Positions 4,198 through 7,143 of a DNA stretch of 7,143 nt are shown here, piece by piece. Position numbers and translations under genes: made by a program. The notes under the pieces are model-generated. The model was not told the DNA's origin and did no database searches. It worked only from the letters and a program-made list of their open reading frames with translations. The number at the start of each line of letters is the position of its first letter. Position 1 is the first letter of the stretch. Source of the DNA: Planctomycetota bacterium (GTDB lineage: Bacteria; Planctomycetota; Phycisphaerae; WQYP01); the NCBI GenBank assembly GCA_021838985.1, contig JAKCCC010000090.1, forward strand, positions 1 through 7,143, read 5' to 3'.

Positions 4198-6552
4198 TCA
4201 TGTACTCACGAGGCGACGCATTAACGGCTTTTTAACAACATCCAAAACGAACAGCATGAAAACGGTGGCGGCCAGCAATCCCAGCACCATCGTAATCGGC
4301 ACCGGCACCATTAAAATTCCAAACACCGCCATCGCCGACACCACCACCACATCTCCGGCGGTGGCACAGAGCAAAAACGTTCCGGGCCGCGATTTCCAGA
4401 AAGCGCGACTCTCACGTACCAGATACACCGTCGCCAGACCGCTGAATACCAATGCCAGGAAGACCAGTGTTTGTGTGGCCGGCAGCTTCATGAAATGTCG
4501 CCCCACATAAAACACCGCGAAGCAGTATAACAGCCAGGAGATTGCAATTACAGCGGACGACCCCATCAACACACGAATATTCCAACGATCCGGATGCGGT
4601 GACGGCGTGACGCGATCACTGGCCAGGGACATGGTGACGAAATCGTTGGCGAACAATAACAGTAAAATCAGCCGGGGCGTGGTTACCAGTGACCCCGTTA
4701 TCAGCAAACCCAGACTCAGAAACAATGCCACTTGCATGGTCTTGGTGACCTTATTGGTGGTGTACGTAAGCATACGTCGATACACTTTACGGCCAATGTT
4801 AACCGCGTCCGTCAAATGAGAGATTCCCGGTTTCGTCAACACCAAACTGGCGGCGCAACGCGCGACATCGGTGGCACTGGATACGGCGATTCCAACTTCC
4901 GCCTGCTTAAGGGCCGGAGCATCGTTGACACCATCACCGGTCATTCCGGTGATAATATGTTGCTTCTGAAGCTGGCGGACAAGGGCAATTTTATCCTCCG
5001 GGAAAACTCCGGCAAAAACATCAGCCGCAAGTTGCCCATTCTCAATGGCGGAACGATCCGCGGACCTACCCCCAATGCCTAATTGTGTGGCGATGGCCCG
5101 CGCCGTGGTTTGGCCGTCCCCCGTAACCATTCGCACGCGAATACCCAAGCCTTGAAGCTTGGCAATGGTATCGTGCGATTCCGGGCGTGGTGGATCGCGC
5201 AGCGAAAGCAATCCGATCATTTCTAGTTCGCCATCCGTCTGGGCGGCCACGCCCATTACGCGGTTGCCCGCCGCGGCCAAAGCGTCGGCCTGTTTCAAGA
5301 TGTCCTGCGTATTTTTGCACAGGCCAGCCAGTGTGGCCGGTGCGCCTTTTATCGCACGCGCCTTTTTACCATCCATTTCCAGTTCCGCTTCCGCGCGTTT
5401 GGTGGCGGGATCAAAAGGGATCAACTTGGCCCGCCTCCAATGGAAGCTCGCAGCCGGATTTGCCTGATATTTTTTCAGGATAGCTATATCAATAGGATCC
5501 TGCGTGCCGGCATCACAAGTTTGCGCGGCAAACGCCAGCACATCCGATGCGGTGGAACCATTGAGGCCTTGAACCTTTTCCAGCGCCAATTCGTTGAGTG
5601 TCAGCGTGCCGGTTTTATCGCAACATAACTGCTGCATACTGGCCAATTCCTGAATGGCCGATAAGCGTGTCACCAATACATCGTTGTCCGCCATTTCCAG
5701 CGAAGCCGCCGCCTGCGCCAGCGTGAAAGTTGCGGGCAGCGCCACGGGCACAGACGCCACCAACAGGATCAGGGCAAAAGGCAGGATAACAAACCAGGCT
5801 ATTCCCATGGCAAAGGCATAGATCAAAATAACCACCACCAGCGTAACATCCATTACCACGAGGTATTTGACGATGGAAACAATAATCTGTTCCATGTGGC
5901 CAACGGTTTTGGCACCGCGCACCAACTCCGCGGTTTTGCCAAAAACACTTTTGGCACCGGTGGCGGTGACTTCCGCGGCGGCCTCACCACGTTTGACCAC
6001 CGAACCCGAACGGACATCGCCACCCGGTGCCAGCTCCATCGGGGCAGATTCACCGGTTAAAGCCGACTGATCAGCTTCTAGATAGCCTGAGCTCAGACGG
6101 GCATCAGCGGGAACCATGTCCCCCATGCGCAGATAGATACAATCCCCCGGGACCAGATCGCGGGCGGGCACCAGTAGCCATTTGCCATCACGTATAACGC
6201 GGGCGTTAATTTCCAAGCGATGGCGGAGAATTTCCAAGGCGGCCTGCGCCCGTCCCTCTTGGACAAATCCCAGCACCGCATTGCCGACCAGCAGCAAAGC
6301 AACAATAATGGCTTCAACCGGTTTGTGGAGTGCCATTTCCAAGATGAAAGTGACTTCAAGCATCCATGGAACCGGTGCCCAAAACTTTAGCAGAAATGCG
6401 CGAACCGGATGTGGCTTTTGCTCCGGAATGGCGTTGGGACCAAATTCTTGCAGCCGCGCGGCGGCCTCCTGCGAGGAAAGCCCCGGAATGGCGCCAACCG
6501 TCGGAATGGACCCCAGATCCGGTGCGGAAACCGATGATACCCTAGAGTCCAT
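4198..6552 (-). CDS. Plasma-membrane H+-exporting P-type ATPase (P3A)
   Basis: ATP-driven cation pump of the inner membrane, most like the H+-ATPase group. Start ATG (6552-6550) gives 784 residues, normal for prokaryotic members; GGAG lies 10 nt upstream and a TATAAT box just before that. The frame stays open further upstream to 6822, but that part shows no family similarity and would contain the promoter. Domains from this start: N-terminal GLSSQEAAARLQEFGPN (24-40); M1-M2 about 60-98; actuator loop TGES 166-169; M3-M4 about 227-276 with PVALP 269-273; phosphorylated Asp312 in DKTGTLT; KGAP 402-405 in the nucleotide-binding domain; TGDG 477-480; TGDGVNDAP 538-546; six further membrane segments from about 605 to 771. 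Asp637 in ANDFVTM aligns with the proton-binding Asp of plant plasma-membrane H+-ATPases (Asp684 in AHA2), and DRVTPSPHPDRW follows as in that group. No C-terminal autoinhibitory domain is present. It stands alone, convergent with the phosphorylase. Substrate is inferred, not shown. Confidence 0.93.
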   Translation of the reverse strand: MDSRVSSVSAPDLGSIPTVGAIPGLSSQEAAARLQEFGPNAIPEQKPHPVRAFLLKFWAPVPWMLEVTFILEMALHKPVEAIIVALLLVGNAVLGFVQEGRAQAALEILRHRLEINARVIRDGKWLLVPARDLVPGDCIYLRMGDMVPADARLSSGYLEADQSALTGESAPMELAPGGDVRSGSVVKRGEAAAEVTATGAKSVFGKTAELVRGAKTVGHMEQIIVSIVKYLVVMDVTLVVVILIYAFAMGIAWFVILPFALILLVASVPVALPATFTLAQAAASLEMADNDVLVTRLSAIQELASMQQLCCDKTGTLTLNELALEKVQGLNGSTASDVLAFAAQTCDAGTQDPIDIAILKKYQANPAASFHWRRAKLIPFDPATKRAEAELEMDGKKARAIKGAPATLAGLCKNTQDILKQADALAAAGNRVMGVAAQTDGELEMIGLLSLRDPPRPESHDTIAKLQGLGIRVRMVTGDGQTTARAIATQLGIGGRSADRSAIENGQLAADVFAGVFPEDKIALVRQLQKQHIITGMTGDGVNDAPALKQAEVGIAVSSATDVARCAASLVLTKPGISHLTDAVNIGRKVYRRMLTYTTNKVTKTMQVALFLSLGLLITGSLVTTPRLILLLLFANDFVTMSLASDRVTPSPHPDRWNIRVLMGSSAVIAISWLLYCFAVFYVGRHFMKLPATQTLVFLALVFSGLATVYLVRESRAFWKSRPGTFLLCATAGDVVVVSAMAVFGILMVPVPITMVLGLLAATVFMLFVLDVVKKPLMRRLVST

Positions 6553-6603
6553 TATGCCAACACTCCAGCACACGATTATAGCCAGGCGCATCGCGTTAAG
6601 CAT
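6553..6603 (-). promoter_or_regulatory. Promoter and ribosome binding site of the P-type ATPase gene
   Basis: On the - strand a perfect -10 box TATAAT lies at 6580-6575. At 17-bp spacing the -35 position reads ATGCTT (6603-6598), a poor match. GGAG at 6566-6563 is 10 nt before the ATG at 6552. A start of transcription about 7 nt after the -10 would leave a leader of only some 16 nt with the Shine-Dalgarno almost at its 5' end. The -10 position also argues against the longer in-frame starts. Confidence 0.5.
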
Positions 6604-7143
6604 TTGTAATCGTTCACGGCGACACCTATTGACTGGTTTGGCCTTCCCACATGAACTATACCACAACCTGTGCGAGTCCATCGAAGCTGGCAAGCCGTGG
6701 GGTGGCCCGGAGCGCAGCGCGCCGTCCGCGTGGCGCGGATTGCGGCGTGGCGGGACCGTGTGGGATGCGGGCGCCGCGAATTCGCGCCCACCGTAAACGA
6801 CTGTGAAATAGTTACACGCCAATTCGCAGCGTGCCGCGGGACCTGGCTGGCAGTGGCGGGCGGGGCGGTTTATGGCAGGATCACGGCCGGGCGTAAAAAA
6901 CGCGATATTGGCCCGATGGCTACGTTCATCACATGCTGAACCGCTCGGCGGGCGTGTTGGCTTGTTCCGCCGGACTGAAGACTATGCCGTAGTTCCTCCC
7001 GAAATGTGCTTCAATATTCATTCATAAGTTATTGCTGGGCCATGGTTTACAGCGATCAGCCGGGGCCATTGTTCCTTGGATTTGTACCCATGTAAATAAT
7101 ATGTATGTATATGTATGTGCTTGACTTGTAATGTATTTGCGAT
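6604..7143. other. Non-coding stretch upstream of the ATPase; no gene recognised
   Basis: About 540 bp with no reading frame that resembles a protein or has a good ribosome site. The left third (about 6700-6790) is very GC-rich and palindromic. Near 6891-6903 there is a small stem GCGT, loop AAAAA, ACGC. From about 7010 the sequence becomes AT-rich, with an imperfect 10-bp tandem repeat (7101-7120, ATGTATGTAT-like). TTGACT at 7121-7126 could be a -35 box for a gene to the right, but the matching -10 would lie beyond the window. Confidence 0.6.
6708..6789. repeat. Cluster of GC-rich palindromes (REP-like)
   Basis: Three hairpins lie within 82 bp: CGGAGCGC / GCGC-CG-TCCG with loop AGC (6708-6728, two-base bulge); TCCGCG / CGCGGA with loop TGG (6725-6739), which shares bases with the first so the two exclude each other; and GGGCGC / GCGCCC around a central palindrome GCGAATTCGC (6769-6789). 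Such clusters in intergenic DNA are typical of REP or BIME-like repeats, but only one cluster is seen here and copy number is unknown. Confidence 0.4.

Noticed and set aside
6553..6822. Longer ATPase with up to 90 extra N-terminal residues
   Set aside because: The extra part has no family similarity, covers the palindrome cluster and contains the TATAAT box; 784 residues is already the normal length.
6670..6939. Reading frame of 89 codons on the + strand upstream of the ATPase
   Set aside because: It has no recognisable domain, Arg-rich composition typical of GC-rich noise, and crosses several palindromes.
7101..7143. ATGT-rich tract followed by TTGACT, as a promoter at the right edge
   Set aside because: The tract is short and imperfect, and the expected -10 position falls outside the window, so a promoter cannot be claimed.

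Overview
The window holds two metabolic or transport loci facing each other, with a decayed insertion sequence between them. On the + strand, the 3' end of a phosphoglucomutase gene (1-569) overlaps by 4 bp an alpha-glucan (glycogen) phosphorylase gene that starts with GTG at 566. Together they look like a glycogen-mobilising operon: the phosphorylase releases glucose-1-phosphate and the mutase converts it to glucose-6-phosphate. The phosphorylase keeps its catalytic core, but its C-terminus ends near nt 2746, where an IS256-family (Mutator type) element begins.

The element (about 2749-4074) can be delimited by roughly 40-bp terminal inverted repeats that I found by comparing its two ends. 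Its transposase (from ATG 2840) is a relic with four in-frame TAG codons, frameshifts, a lost C-terminus and at least six short inserted sequences. Those inserts are the most unusual thing here. Four are 21 bp long and share one consensus, in both orientations. Two are about 30 bp long and share another. Removing several of them restores the family consensus exactly. They look like very small dispersed repeats of the kind described in Nostoc (SDR elements), here using an IS as landing site. No continuation of the phosphorylase appears beyond the element, so the junction also marks a deletion or rearrangement.

On the - strand, 6552-4198 is a complete P-type ATPase of the plasma-membrane H+-ATPase type (P3A), with every catalytic motif intact and its own perfect -10 box. 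A nested dyad lies just beyond its stop codon. Upstream of it (about 6581-7143) I see no gene, only a cluster of GC-rich palindromes, an AT-rich tract and an incomplete promoter-like sequence at the right edge.

The organism is a moderately GC-rich bacterium. The phosphorylase type, the P3A ATPase and the style of the IS would fit the PVC group (Verrucomicrobiota or Planctomycetota), but this is a weak inference with no rRNA or marker gene to support it.
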